The notes: generated by a model not told the origin, from the sequence alone. Positions 24,917-39,700 are shown, numbered from the stretch's first letter. The stretch is 64,000 nt of DNA from Clavelina lepadiformis (GCF_947623445.1 NC_135243.1:24374479-24438478), one strand, 5' to 3'. A program made the numbers and translations.

Positions 24917-27746
24917 AGTAATTGTTTTTAGTTTTATTCCCACAACGAACGTTTGAAGTATAACGTGATATACTTTGCCATGCACGCAATGATTCTCAAA
25001 GACTAAACAACAGTTCAAACGATGGCTTGAAAGTTAGCGTTTATGGCCTCTAGGCGCCACCTAGCGACGTATGACATCCAGTGAATGAAGAAGCAAATTA
25101 TTTTATCCCTCGTCACCTTGCCCGTGCCCGTTAGTAGTTCCTTTCAACAGACCTTTAATTTTGAGATGAGACTGGCATTTTCTGTCAAATATATGTAGAA
25201 ATGAATGACGCATAAAAATAATGAACGCAATCAAGCAACAATAAAATCTTCACCGAAAGAGATGTGGGACTAATTAGCCGACAGTTTTCAGACATGTTTA
25301 TTTGTATAAATAGAAATACTTATTACTATTAGTATTTATTATGCTTTACCGCCATCTACCGATTTTGTTACCAAATACAATTTACGTCAAGTGGCGCTGT
25401 TACGCCACTCGTGAAATTTTCCCACACTGGTCACGTGCAGTGTTTGTGAATTGCGTCAAGAAACAAGGAAGGAAGTCGATTTCGATTTCGGGAAATTTTT
25501 TTGTTTTTCTCAACTTTTACAACAAACTTTATTTGGTTGCAGGCGACGTTTAATCACGCTTTGAGCTCAGCTCTGCTTTTTCAGGTAAATCATGCGACGT
25601 AGGCTGTGAATTCAACAAACTTGTCTTAATCCATTTACGACGCAGCTTAAACGACATTCTAATCATCTAATGGCGACGCGGCGATGTCTGAAGCCTGAGC
25701 AAGCGGCGTAATTACGCCTTTCAAATTTGCCCGGGGCGAATCTTCTTCGGTATCATATTGTGACGTATTACAAATCGCACAATCGCTTTTGCAAGATAGT
25801 TTTCACCAAATATTAATTGCACGTTATCTAGGCCTTTGGTGATCTAGTACAAGTATGACGTAAATATCTTTTTATGGGTTAAACGGAAGAAGTTAAGGTT
25901 CATTAAACAGGTGACAACAGAAGAAGAGTCGAGGTACGAGGACTTGAAAGGCGAGATTTGGATTTGTTGTTACTAGGAGCCTCGTTTCCAGTCCACAGTC
26001 ATGTCAAAGTTGAGTCATGTGCATGTTCTTATATAGCATTTAGGTGTTAGCCTACTACAAATATGCGCACAAAATAAGAAGCTGTTAGTGCCGGTTTAAG
26101 TTAATTGGTTCATTACATTTCATTCTGAACCAGTTGCTTCACTTGTCATCAGACCTGGTTGTTTAAGGATGGTGCCATCGGCTGGTTATAATCACCAATG
26201 GCTGGTTGCTGGACTCGCTATGAAATTGTACAGCTATGAGAGAATTTCGAAATCTTTTACAGAATTTTCAGGATTTGGCCTCGACTGCCGCTAAGAAATT
26301 TAAGAATTTTAAGGATTAAATAACGGCTAATTTTCTATTGAAGTTGCACAAGGATAAGTTTTGACGGGCCACTGGAAAAATGTAAAAGACTATTTTAGTT
26401 ACCAAAGACATCTTAAAACACTGCGTGTTGCGTAAATTTCTCTCCAACATTCACTTTCAGGAAGTTTTACAACAGTTTCGGACCGAAAGTGAATATAGGT
26501 ATTGTTGGTTATTACGTCACTATTTTCCTTCTGAGGTGTGACACGTGATTCAAAAACGTTGTCGAAATGACAAAGAATCGGTAAAAACTGACTTGATAAA
26601 ACATTTAAACATGCTCTGTGCTGGACTTTGCACAATTCGTGGACATTTGCGTCGTTTCGTGAAAAATATCATGATCTTTAGACTTAGTCTATATCAAGAC
26701 ATTAACAGTAACGCACGTTACGGTGGTGTTAGCACATTGCGTTAATCAAGTCAGATCAGGCGCGGGGAAAGTTTTGTCTACGTAACAATTTAACATTATG
26801 ACGCAACTAACAGCCATAATGCTGTTTGCTGCTCATTTTTTGAAAAGACCAAACGTGCGACCTGCTGCCAGGATAATTTATTGCCAAATACGTGCGTTTG
26901 TTCGTAGTCTGCTTACTCATTCGCTGCCATCTAAAATCCGTTAAATGCCAGCCAACCGAGACGTTTTCGAACGTCACAGAGCTTTCTTGTTGTGTCACAA
27001 ACACTGCAATTTGTCTCGTCATTTGCACAGCCGGACAGCGCGGCATTACTTTGCAGGCAGAGGTTGGGCTTTTGGCAGGCAGTGATAATGGCGGTTTTCC
27101 AAACCACGTAGACTAGTTTATGAACTTAGATGGAATTATTTTCAGTTTTCGACTAATGCTGAACATAGTTTTTGTAGATTCGTTCGCAGAATGTTTGCGT
27201 TTAAAAAAAAGAAATACCAGGACCTTGACTATCTTTACATGGATAATTTTATTGCGAATACAAATATCTATGAAAAACATTGTAATACTTGCTATATCTA
27301 TGAAAGCAAAGAATCCATCTTAGGGTTATATTCAATCTTTTCTTTGTGTTTTAGTTGTCGCGCTCTAATAATGCAAGTTCGTTGCTGTATAAACCGCACA
27401 AACTATTCAACCCACGACCGGAGATCAAAAGTCTGTAAAACACGTTTTTCCCCATGTCCTGTATTACTAAACCCGTCTGGCGTTTCGCCATCTCACACAT
27501 AGGATTACCACGGAAATCGTGAAAATAAAAAATAAACTCACAACGGGTCACAAGCCTGCATTAGAACTGTACCATGCATTTACTGCTGTCAGAGTAATTA
27601 AGTTTTTTTAAACCTACGTTGACCTTAACCCTGGCTTTAATGTTATTACAGCGCTAACACTGCTTATATTGGTAGCGGTAGAAGTCTGTTATTGCCCGAA
27701 CGACGAAAAAGTGTCTTCTGTTCCCTGCGACGGTGAAAAAAGGTAG
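24917..27746. other. Intergenic region upstream of GAS7
   Basis: Open frames near 26892-27116 and 27191-27502 lack coherent splice context or recognised motifs, so I call no gene here. The last few hundred bases must contain the GAS7 promoter. Confidence 0.35.
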
Positions 27747-27754
27747 TGACGTCA
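27747..27754. promoter_or_regulatory. CRE-type palindrome upstream of GAS7
   Basis: TGACGTCA lies about 90 bases before the GAS7 start codon, a position typical of CREB/ATF sites. The same 8-mer is unusually common across the window, so its meaning here is uncertain. Confidence 0.35.
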
Positions 27755-27844
27755 TTGGAAAGATCGAGCGTAAACAATCTCAGCAGAGATTGAGGCGCAT
27801 CTATTCGCGAATTTAGGCGGCGTGAGAAAGACAGAAGATCTGAA

Positions 27845-30800
27845 ATGTCTGAAATTGTAAATTGTAAAGCGCTGTACCCGTACAGCGGAGCGGGTGGTGA
27901 TCAGGTTAGTAGTTTGTGGTTATGATATTAAAGTCTTGTCGTTTTTCCGTTGTATTTATAAGTATATTTAGCTATTCCGTGTGTCGCACGGCATTTAGTT
28001 GTAACCTTGGTGGACTGTTTGAAACCTGTTTTGTAAGAATAGGTGCTAGAGACACTCATATCTTATGTAAAAGTATGTTTTTGGTTCAAGGAACTGAAAG
28101 TTAGAATTACACCTGTTACAAATTTATGTAAAAGAGAACTTTTTTATAACTTAAATGACCTTTGATTGTGTCTGTGTCATGTTCCCTGTTTTCATCAATG
28201 GTAGTTCTTTGTTAAAGATTTGTGTTTTTAACACAGTTAAATGTAAAAAAATGGTTAATATAAAGATAGTTTAATAGTAACTCAGAATGCAGAGGTCTTC
28301 ATATGACGACATAATGTGTAATTATGATGTCATATGACTATACTAAGACATATGTTTTGCATAAGGCTGGTAAATAAAAACATAGCTTTATGTTTACTTT
28401 GTGACCATGTCAAATTGTAGATTCTTCAGACAGCTTAAATATAATATTTGATGTTTATGTTTGCAGATAACGACACTAGATTTTGATGCTGGAGATTTAA
28501 TAAAAGTTTCCTTTTCTGGAGAAGGAGGTTGGTGGGAGGGAGAAAGAAATGGGCACCGGGGCTGGTTTCCTGCCTCCTATGTCAGGAAAATTGAAGTTAG
28601 TTCTCGAACAGCAAATCTTATTTCATGACTGGAAGTAAATATGAAGATTTTATGATTTAATAATGGCGTTGATTGTTGCAGGGTTCCGACACAGCTTCAG
28701 TGTCATCGGAAAGTTGGAAAGAAGTGACAACAACAGACGGAGAAATTTACTACGTTAACACAGAAACCAACGGTTGGTAAAATGGTCACAGATTGTTTGT
28801 AAAAATGCAGAAATTTTGCTGTTTTTTGTAACATTTAACAGTTAATGTGATCATGTTAACATAATATGATCTTTGTTAACATGATCATAAACAGTTATGT
28901 ATGGATAATGTTAACAAAGAATTGCTGACTCATAAAAGAATTGTCAGCATTATCGGAACTAGGAAGTCGTTATCACTTCCTACTGTAGAAACAACATGGT
29001 CTATTTTTACTTAGAGTCATCTTGGGAGTTGCCGAAACCAATAGAAATGTCCAGCGATGCAGATTGTGATGATGACGTGCTAAAACCGATTGAAAATTCA
29101 GCTAACACATCAACTAACAATGGAAAAGGTACAATGTGGCCAAGTAAATACAATATAAGCCGGAAAGCATCCATACCCTTGCTCTTATAATAGGAAACAG
29201 TTCAGGAAGTAGTGACAACCAATTTTGCTTTTAAGCCACAGTTCTCTTATTTCCTCTATTGGGTTTGAGCTAATGATAGTAGTGGATGTGATTATTTGAC
29301 AGTTTTGTTGTAGCTTGGCACAGTGTTAATGTTGTACAATGTCCACTTCCACACAACGTGATAATATTTCGTGCAGTCAGATTGACGCAAACATGTGCAA
29401 AATTTTTGACACTTACGTTTTCAATTGACAACGGGTTTAGATTGATTATTGTGACTTTACAAACATACATTGCTTGCCTTTTATTAACATGGATTAAACC
29501 ATTTATCAGTCTGCCTTTATATCCATATCTGGTTGCACAAAGTGTTCTCCATGTATTTAAGACCACAATAAGTTTTATCTATGCAAATCATAGCATGTGA
29601 TGTAAGAAATTATTGTTGTTTATGCGACCTACCTACTTCATATGTTCTTTTTCAGTCGTAAACGGAAATAGTTTTCATCTTCCACTCCCCCCGTTGGAAT
29701 ACGAGCATTCTCTCCACACCCAGTCCCAGGTTTGTAGCTCTGTGTTTCATTTACACAGGTGCACTCGGCTAAATTTTAACCTGTCAATTTTACGAACCAT
29801 TTCATATCTTTGCAATGTAGTGCTTGGCCTGATTAAGCTATTTGTTTCAACCAAGAATGATATGTCACGTATATGGACGGGTGGAACAGGATATGGCATT
29901 GTTGGGCCGCACAATAGGGTAGATCAATTTGCTTTAAACACAAACACACAAAACATGACATAAATAAACACATGTGTATTAAAATAACCTGACCTGCAAT
30001 TGTATAAATGTCTTCTATCGTCTTATGTCATGTGAGCAGATGTATGTAAGAAGCACATATATGTATATAGATAGATATAAGTTATATGTTGGACGGCTAG
30101 GAAAGGTGTGTCTGGCATTAACGCATCAAACTGACCAGACATGTTATATTTTTGCTGCATGAATCATGTCACGATGACATGTTGCATGTTCCTGGCCATA
30201 AACAGGTCACTTCATGTTTTACACGGCAATATACGTGCTGCATCTCTGTGCCTGTGGTCGATGTGTGTTTACAGAGACTATGATAATGCACCATTGCAAA
30301 AATATGCAAGCTTTTGTCATTTTGCCTATTTAAGTTTTACGTAAATCTTTGTGATGTTTTACGTAAATCACTTGGTAGTCGAAAAGGCAAGCAGTCAAAT
30401 ATATTGTGTTCCAACTTAATATCGACAATTTCAATTTAATATTCGTAAAACTTTTAAAAGTCTGTTATTGCTCTTGTTCATAAATAAATGTGAACATTTT
30501 TACTTATAGAATCTTCCTGCTTCCCTTTGAAGCACCATGTATTGGCTTTGTCCATATTGTCCAGAAATATTTATTTCTATTTATGTAACATTGGCACTAT
30601 GTGTCTTCAGCCCACCACCCCGATGCCGAAGTTGTCAGGACCCACCACACCGGAAAGCAGATCAGCCCCGATGACACCTAAAGAAAAATCCTCCCCAGTT
30701 ACCCCTCGGGCAAAATCATCGACCCCAACGAGCCCCAACCAACCAAATGGACAACCCGCAAGACCCAGAATACGAATGGTGGGTGGAGTTCATGCTTCGA

Positions 30801-33800
30801 AACTCAGTTTGTAGTCATATGCTATTTCTATGTGATGTTATATTATATTTATGTCAATGGGTATATGTTGTCGTAGGCTGTATACATCTGCAGTATTTAG
30901 TGTTCAAACATATGTTATGTATATATTCTGTTGTATATTCTTCTAGGCTTATGTGCTATTACCTGGCAGTAATTAACTTAAGTACGTGTAATTACTTCAC
31001 CCACAATTATTTATAAAGATGTTTTGAAATGTCTGCAAGTATTCAATATGCCTGAAACTTCTAAAGTCAGTGTTAGTGCTTCTAAACAGTTAACTTTCTC
31101 CACACCACAGTTCCATCTTCATTGTTAATAAAAGCTGCTATCCTGGGAGTTATTGTTCGAAGCAAGTGGTCTTAGATTTGTTGTAGCTGAAAGATCCGCC
31201 AACACTAGTTCTTTGTATTGAATTGGTTTGAGGTTAGGACCAGACATGTGTGTTATGCTTTATTGTGAATGGATTATTCAGTTTGAAAGTCCAGTTTGAG
31301 GCTTTGTTGCAAGTTGGACCTTTTGAGGAACAGTGTGTTTTGTCTTTGATCCTATTGGCAAGTTTCAGTAATAACTTAATTTAAAATCCAATTGTACCCA
31401 GCTATGACGAATCACTAATTATATCGTAGTAGTGCAAGTCTTGTTTGTTGTGAGACAAAATATGTGTAAATGTGCTGAATGTTATTCCATATACAAGTAC
31501 AAGTCATAGAATAGCCCATATATATATGAGCTTGTTTTGGTGAGGAAAAAGAGCCAAGCTGCAATTCTGTAAAATGGGAGTTGGCACTGATTTGTGTGAG
31601 AATTGTTCACAAATGCTTTCAAATAACTGTCAAATACACATTCTTCAAATCTAAACAAACTCTTCAATTAAATGTTCTGATACTTCATTAGAAAGGGAAT
31701 AAATTTTGTTGCTTTGCCGACCATGGATAACAAAATCAATGTATTTTAATACGAAGCTTATATTTTGGTTCTTAACATCGAGCTCACAGAAAATGGATTT
31801 GAGATTAAGGTTCTTGTTCCAGGTCAATGGAATTTCGTTTCCAGATGAGAAAGAAGCAAAAGAACAAACCCTGCTTCATCCTGGCAAATTCAGTTACTGC
31901 GATTATTTCTGGGTTAGCTTGTAAAAACTTTAAGTCAATTTATAACCAGTGAATTTTTGCCTTCAATGTTTTGCAATGTATTACTCTATCTAATTTTGAT
32001 ATCTGGTTAAATGTAATTTTTTGGATTTGCAGAACGACAAAACGGAAAACCACAGTTTTCAAAGCGGCTTCTGCATCTTATACCAAAAAATGTTGAAGGG
32101 TAAACACCTGTGCAAGGAGGTTGCTGATTATTTTAAGGCAAGGTGGGTAAACTCATTTGACCTTATGCTGTCGAACATTTATACCCATATTGTGGCTACA
32201 TTTATGGCTTGTTGCCTGAACTAATGAGATAATAAAACTTAGTTCAAGGCATAATGACGTTATGAATGTCATATCTGGTGTTGGATGATTCTCTGATATG
32301 TTGTGTTTATTGTTCATGTAGAGAAATGCTTGAAATACAATATGCCAAAGGTCTTGCCGCACTTTCCAACAGCGTACTTGCCGCACAAGAAGGAGGGTAG
32401 GTGGTATTATTATCTTTGAGACGTTTACTTTGAAGAAACCGTTTGTTACTGTTTTTACTTAGAATTTCTATTATGTGATGAAAGAATGGGCTTTTATTTG
32501 GCGCAGGTCCAACTAACTTGTTGTATAATAGGTTAAGTAGAACCAAATCGTTCACTTTATAGTGTTGGAGACACATCCCAAGTTCAAAATCATTTTCTCC
32601 AAAGTTAGGCTTCCCTGCATTTATGTCACCTACAAGTGTGTGTATTCTCTGCAAATGTTAGATTGTGACAGGTTTCATTTTAAGAGTGAATTAAAATCAC
32701 AACACACATTGTGGCCTCGTAAAAATGGGGCAAAAAACCTTTTTGCTTTTAAACAAACCCACAGTTACTTTAGATTTGTGCGAATTCATGAAATATGTGG
32801 TTTATTTTTCCCGCTTTCAACATGGCTCTACAAACACATGATCTCATCTCAGTTGGAAGCCAATTTATTATTTATTGACTGAGTACACATTCTCTTGTTT
32901 GAGAAGTTTGTTTGTTGAGAAAAATCACAGTGACGTAAATTTACTCACAGGACCCTGGGAGACACGGTTAAGCAGGTCAAAGCTGCGACACTGTTGGAAT
33001 CCAAGATACATCAGGATTTCGCTAACAAGGTAGTTAAGCTGGTCCATTAACTCGTCTCTTTCACTACAACTGTACATGGCGCTACAATGGAAAGTGTTTA
33101 TTGCGTTTCAAGTTATTTACAAGTATAATGGAGCGTTATTGCCTTCTTACTAGGTCTCACATGAGGAAGTTGTTTGCTTCATTGAATTCAAGTCATACCG
33201 TATTAAGGAATATGTCATGATTGTTTATGTAGTACTAAGGGCGTTGGCTTGGTATAGATTTAAAAGCACGGTATATGGAAAGGTTTTGAATGTTCACTGA
33301 AAGTTTTCATGTAACAAGGTTTCTATTGACATGTTGTGTCTTCGTGGATTACAGCATGCACTTTACGGTGTTGCATTCATATCGATGTTTACATATTCTT
33401 GTCAGTTTTGGCTGTAAATGGCGTTTTCACGATCATTATTTTTCTTTGATGAAGTTGAGGAACGAGATCGAACAACCTCTGCTTGAGCAGAAAGAAAGAG
33501 AGAAGAAGGATTTGAAGAAGTTGGAGGCTTCGATGGCAGATCTGAGGAAGCAAGTTCAATTGAAGTAAGAGCCAACATCTGAATTTTGAGAAATACCACG
33601 ATATATAGCAATGCAAAATGGTTCACACGAAACATAACTCTACAAAGCTTCGTTTAAGCTTCGTTATCAATGATTGAAATAACATGCTTTGGAACTTTCC
33701 TTACATTGGCAGCTTGTCTAGACTCTCTGGTCTCAGCTAATTTGTCAAGTTTAAAAAGCAGACAGGTGTTGCTCATTGAACTTCGCGATCGAGCTTTCCT

Positions 33801-35999
33801 TTCGCGTAGTCGTTAAACTTGAATCTTTTGCGCCCCCGGACGGAAAGTGTAATGTTGCGAAGTGTTTTGAATTTCTGTGAACCGTGACGCGGTAATTGTG
33901 ACGAACAATGCAATACTCACGTCACTATAAGAACTTGTCACGGCTTGGTAGCTCAGGTGAACCTGCGAATACAGCTCAGGTGTAAACTTTAAAATAAAAA
34001 ATTTCCTTCCAGGTTTTATTTTCGCAATTTATTCGCAGATATCAGGCTGCTGAGCGCTCAAAGCAAATGCTTTTGGAGAGAACAAAAGACTTTGAGATGA
34101 AAAGAACGTCGACGAAACACGTAAGATTTCTGATGCAACAATCTAAGTAGTTTAACGCACGCTATGCCATAGACGTTTGAAAAATATGCGCGACAGCAAA
34201 ATTAAGCTTTAAAATGTACAATATTTTTAATATTCAAAAAAGCTTTACAGCCTTTCAGTTCATCATTCAGTTATTTTTGTATTAAAACTTTGTTTTCGCC
34301 GCAGACCAAGGACGAAGTGCAGAAAGCTCGAAAGAAGTCAACCAAGCAAGGTTAGTATTCAAGCCCATCTGCTATTACCATCCAGCCTTAAATTGCTCAT
34401 ATTATAAGCTTGGGTTGCTATGGCGACGCGGGTACCAGCTACAATGCCCTTTACTTTAGCGATGGCTGATATTAAACAAGTTGATGCCGCGTCAGTTGCA
34501 TTTTGCTTTAGTCGTGACGTTTGCAACTGGTTTGGTCATTTGCACTCCATGACGTCATTATCAGTGGGAATTATTCGGTGTTCTGCTTCGTTGGTTTTTA
34601 ATGAACTATTTCTCTTATGAACCCGTTCTCAAATTGGTGAAAATTGGTCATAATTTAATCGACATCAAAGCGCATTAAGCATTATTATGTCCGCTGTTTA
34701 TAAACGCTCTGTGACGTAATAAGAGGTTCATATTCCATCATTATGCTGTTTGTGATATTGCGACATATATTGCTGACCATATGCAATGTCATCAAATTTT
34801 TGCTAGCTTCGTTGCCATAGCTACAAGTTAACAAACCGCCACTCCAGCATAAAACTTTGAACCCGCGTTTATCTGATGCGCAAGTACGTCGCCTTGTTCA
34901 GAACATGACCCTTAATTACCCCACAAGCCCCCGTCACGCTCTGCTGAGTTTGGTTGTGGCGAAATTGCAAAGCGAGAGGATCTGGTTTGTTTCCAGCTGC
35001 TTCGAAGATCATCGGGTTTAATTCTTTTCCCAGCGCTTAAACAATTTATCCTTCATAAATATTAAAAATTCATAATTTTTCAGCCGAAGAACTGAAATCT
35101 TCGATCGAGTCTTACAACCACATTCGTCAGCTGTGGTTTGAAGAGATGGTGACGTCATCGTTAGTGTTGGAACGTCATGAGTCGAGCCGGGTAAAGTCAG
35201 TCAGAGCGCTGCTGTCTCGATACACGAACATCTTGCAAGAAACAAACAACAAATGCCACAAGGTAAGTTCCGTGTGGTTGAGCCCGTGATGTCATAAAAG
35301 GTTTTGTGACGTCACTTTGTTTTCGTATGATCGTTTTTTGGCTTTGTGTTAGCGATCTAGTGTTGGTTTTGTTGAGCTCCGCCTTATATTTGACGATAAC
35401 CGAACCACTTGTACGCTTTTTACGCCAAATGTGACGATTACAGCATTGTTACGTCCATATTTCGTAACATACATGGACAAAAAATCATCCAAACGCCATC
35501 GTAATATCTCAAAAGGATTCCCCGAAAGAATTGCCTTCATATTATAAGCTGCATTCAACGTTTTTTCTCTGGCAAATGTCATTAACACTAGGATGCTTAG
35601 AATCGCTGGTGTGGATGATTCGGTGTCTACAGCACCACTCCCCTAGTGCAGGCACAATATTTACCAGTTCCAGATATGAAAAATGCGTCGTGCGTCATTA
35701 TATCAGGGTCGTGGCGTAAATATTATGGCGTAAAATTGTTCCTAGCTTCCGTTTTTCCATGACGCGCATCACTCGATTGTTATTTCTCCAACGTGGGAGA
35801 AATTTCCATTTACGTCACGCACGTGCTTAGCAGCGTCGTGTTAATGCCAGTGACGTCATGCGTATAACAATGTCTATTTGTGCAGACGTGTGACGCAGTG
35901 AACCAGAACATAGCGGTAACGGACGCCGACAAAGACAGAGAATTGTGGGTTCGGAAAAACGCGACCGGTAAAGTGAAGCCAGTTGACCTGGTCATATGA
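27845..35999 (+). CDS. GAS7: GAS7, growth arrest-specific 7 (SH3-WW-F-BAR, 15 exons, 506 aa)
   Basis: Exons 27845-27904, 28467-28595, 28682-28772, 29015-29128, 29656-29729, 30611-30778, 31823-31912, 32033-32142, 32322-32396, 32951-33029, 33455-33564, 34039-34120, 34305-34350, 35084-35262 and 35886-35999 join in phase (1,521 nt). Domains in order: SH3 (about 5-62; ALYPYSG, GGWWEGERNGHRGWFPASYV); WW (about 74-101; Trp75 and Trp97, ending SSWELPKP); a Pro/Ser/Thr-rich linker with repeated TP sites (about 157-212); F-BAR (about 225-490; starts near HPGKFSYCDYFW, ends LWVRKNATGKVKPVDLVI). This order is diagnostic of GAS7, an actin- and membrane-curvature-linked adaptor important in neurite growth in vertebrates. 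The F-BAR exons code charged coiled-coil helices (exon 11: KEREKKDLKKLEASM). The protein is slightly longer than the human isoform (about 476 aa), mainly in the linker. Confidence 0.95.
28848..28887. repeat. Hairpin in GAS7 intron 3
   Basis: Perfect 13-bp arms TGATCATGTTAAC and GTTAACATGATCA around a 14-base loop. It may be a small palindromic remnant or a structured intronic element. Confidence 0.6.
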
Positions 36000-36316
36000 G
36001 TTCTTATTTCAAGTGTTTTTAAGTCGTTTTAAGTTTCATTTTCTTTCTTATTTCGTTGTCAAGTACAAGTCATTGTGTACAGGATGGAATCGCCTTTTGT
36101 ATATCGCTGCCAGTATTGCATTTAACTCGTGTGAGGCTATTATGACGCCATAAGGTGCCTTGTTACATAATATTGCCTTAAATTGTGAGTAAACAATGCC
36201 ATTTTCGACTTGTACATTTCGTTGCCTTCCTTCATTCTGTTAAATTCGCTTTCCCTTTAGTGTATTTTGTGACGTCACAATCCCAATTGTGATATCTGTG
36301 CAATTTTACTTATCGA

Positions 36317-36322
36317 AATAAA
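36317..36322 (+). terminator. Likely GAS7 poly(A) signal
   Basis: AATAAA about 320 bases after the GAS7 stop codon and about 440 bases before the next gene's start codon. Confidence 0.6.
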
Positions 36323-36759
36323 GTTTCCGCTTGGCTGCACTCAGACGCTTCAACAATCGCTTCCTTGTCGTCATAGAGACTCGCTTTGTGACGTAGTGCC
36401 TCGGCGACGGTGATATTTGCGAATCAAACACATGAATAGGGTATATCATGCCTTAGCCCATAACGCTATAACACCAGCCCATAACAAGCAAAGCTTTAAT
36501 ATTAAAAGCCATTGTGATAGTCCGAGAGACTCTTATCTTAGCCGCTATTGAACGGAGCTGGTGTCAGTTTCAAAGAAGGTCGCCCGTTGTGGAGCGTAAC
36601 TTGAGAACGTTGCAGACCGATTTGATACAGAAGTCTTTTGATTTCCTTCAAAGCGAGCCAGGTAATTGCTGTATTTCGTTACAAATCGACAGATCTTAGC
36701 GCTCGTTGCACTGTATCGTTATAGCTGGTCCAGGCAGTTGAGCAGGTTGGCAAGTAGAA

Positions 36760-39700
36760 ATGGCCGACTCGACCGCACTGGATACCTCAAGAACCGAAGA
36801 CAATTTTGCTTCATTTAACAGTGATGACGAAAAAAGAAGCGATTATGACGTCACAAAAGATGATTCTGTTTCGGGCAGCAGTTCGTCGTCGTCGTCATCA
36901 AGATCTTCAGGTATTGAAGCGAGTCGCTGTTGCGGACGTCGATCATATAATTAGAAAGAAATCAAATATTGTGCTGTGTACAAGCCTGAGTCTTACACAT
37001 ATGGCATAGCTGCACGTAATAGTCTGCTAACAGCCGTAGCTAAGTCCGAAAGTCAAATAAAACTCCACTTTTTATAACTGCTCTGAAAAGCACTCGAAAA
37101 TTGTTATGTATCGTTATTGCTTGGTGTAGCATATAGGGTTATAAGCTTTCTTCGATTGTTAAAACTGTGTTCTCTTCTACATCGCAGTCCAACCCTCACG
37201 TTTAAAGAGAGTAAAAAACATGTGTTTGTGATGTCATATTGTGCGTGCGACGTCTCAAACATTACCACGTCAACACTATCATGAACAAACGATTTAAACC
37301 GTAACAAAAGTTTATTCATTATTATGTCACAGCTGACTTTGTTGACCTAGCATGATGTCTGTTGTGTTTAAGGCGGGCATTTAAAACTTTTGACCACGGT
37401 TTAAAGGGCTTTTAAGGCCGCCAATTGTAAGAGTTTTGTTGTAAAAAATACGGTCCAGGTAAAAACCAAGACGTTGAAAGAATATCAGCTTCTGTGGTCG
37501 GTGATCAAGATTTTTGACGACCACGACACTTTTGAAATAATGCTTGTATTTTCAACATTCTTTTGCCATGTTTATCCAATACAAGTCATACAATAGGCCG
37601 TGTTTTTGTAAGGATTTCACGAAACCGGACCCAGGTAGTGTGGCATTCCTCATAACTACGACTCGCGTAGGATTTTAGTCTTTGAGAAACGCTGAAGTAG
37701 CTTCAAGTGTAGGCGTCTAACTTATTAAGACGATTGATCAGCGTTTCTAGCACTTGATGTAGCAAGACAAAGCTAATTGCTTTCCAAGGTTAAGATTTCA
37801 CGGCGAAGCAGCGATCGAAAATGCCGTCTAAAACGTCTGTGGTCACACGGTTGTTGCTTAGATGCAGAAGAATTTAGTTCAATTCTACAGGACCCGATTT
37901 TATTTGAAGGAATTATCAAGGTTTTAACTTTTTTATCAAATTTTATTTCGGCGCTTTGTTTTGTCAGTTTCGTCACAATCCTCCATTGAAACGAACCCGC
38001 CTGAAGACTCAAAAGATATTTCTACTGCAAAAGTGGTAAGATGTCTATGTAATATGAAGTCACAACTTTGCTGTTTGCAATGTCATAAGGTGTTTTATTA
38101 TGCAGGCACAATCTTATGATAACGTTGTGGAAAGTGACGTCACAAATGAAACTGCACCCTCCGACGATCAAGCGTTGTCCAGTGATGTCACAGTAGAAAA
38201 AGATTCGACAGAAAGTGGGAAGGATACAGATAAAGGTGTTTAAACAACTGCAACGTGATCTATGAGGCAGATTCTTCTCCAATTTGCGTTTCCTTATGGC
38301 ACATTTTAGCTGCCACCATTTCACCGGAATAAATCGCACGTTCCCCGTGTTTAACTTAACCGTTCCCTTTAACTTAACTTAACTATTACAACGTAGTAAC
38401 CCAAACCTTACTTGAATCTACCTTCTAATCTAAACCTAACTCCAGTAAAACCCTAAATAGCTAAAATCAACTTTTTACATGGCCTTTCTCCTTACCTAAC
38501 CGCCTATCTTCAACGACAGGCTGCTGTAAATTGGTCACTTCGTTTCTCTTATGGTGATGCTCAGTATTTTAACGGAGGTGATATTTTGCTAAATGTTTAT
38601 CGTTGTTATTGTTGCCAGTTTCGTCACAAGACTCCATTGAGGCGAGTCCAGCTGAAGAAAATAACGAGATTTCTGCTGCTGAAGTGGTAAGATTTCTATG
38701 TAATATAAAGTTGCAACGTTTCTCTTTGTGATGTCATAACCAAAGTGATTGTTTTGAAATGACGTATTTTATGCAGACACAATCTGAAGATAAACTTGTG
38801 GACAGTGACGTCACACTAGAAAACGACTTGCTTGAAAGAGATCAGATCGCAGCTTCGGTGAAATCGACGCGAACATCGTCATCGAGCGATTCCAGCAGCG
38901 ATTCGGACGACGAAGAAAGAGCGGACACCCCCCAACCTGTTCAGATTGCGGAGACGAAAACAATCCCCCCAGAAAAAGCGGAAAGTTCTCCGCCCAAGCA
39001 AGCGGAGACAGTCGAAGAAGCAGGGAAAAGTTATCAGGCCGAAAGCGCATCCGAATCCGACCAAGCGCCGTCTCCTGTTCCGCTAAACGAGATGCCGCCG
39101 GTGGGTTCAGAGGAAGCGGAGAAGAATTCTTCTTCAAAGGAGGAAGCGAAGCTGATGAAGAAAGTCCAAATAACTGGTGAGTTGAAAAATATCCAAAGTT
39201 TCACTGAAATACGTAATTGTAGATTTTTTTTCAAACTAACTACAACCCTGTGAGGAATTTATCAACAATCAGTTTCTTAAAACATTTTTCGAACCCATGA
39301 TTATTACCGCTGCACCTGTTCATTGATACGTCATGAAGTGACGGTGACCTGGTGTAGGAAGCGTTGAACAAAACGGCGTAAACTTTTTGAAAGGTGCTTG
39401 CTTAAAATCTTTCATTTCATAAGATGAAGCGCCTTCTAGACCGACAGCGGCTCACCCTAAAAGCGCTCGATTCAGCGAAGTTCGCAAATCACAGAATTTG
39501 GAACCGGTCTCAAGCGAACTCCACGTTGTTCGATACAGGTATATGATTTAGTGTGTGGGAAGATTTGATTATGATTTTATAACATAGATATGATGATGAT
39601 ATAACCAACTGAACTCTGGAGTTGATTTGGCAGGGCAGCTGGCAGTTGCCACAGGCCCGGCGCTTCGAAGAGCCCCAGTCAAAAAACTTTTTTGTTTAAA

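Noticed and set aside
26807..27502. Gene between the foldback and GAS7
   Set aside because: Several overlapping short frames on both strands, none with consistent exon phase or known motifs.
38811..39234. Minus-strand frames of 61-108 codons
   Set aside because: Antisense to the low-complexity coding exon 38777-39176; open only because of its Ser/Glu codon bias.
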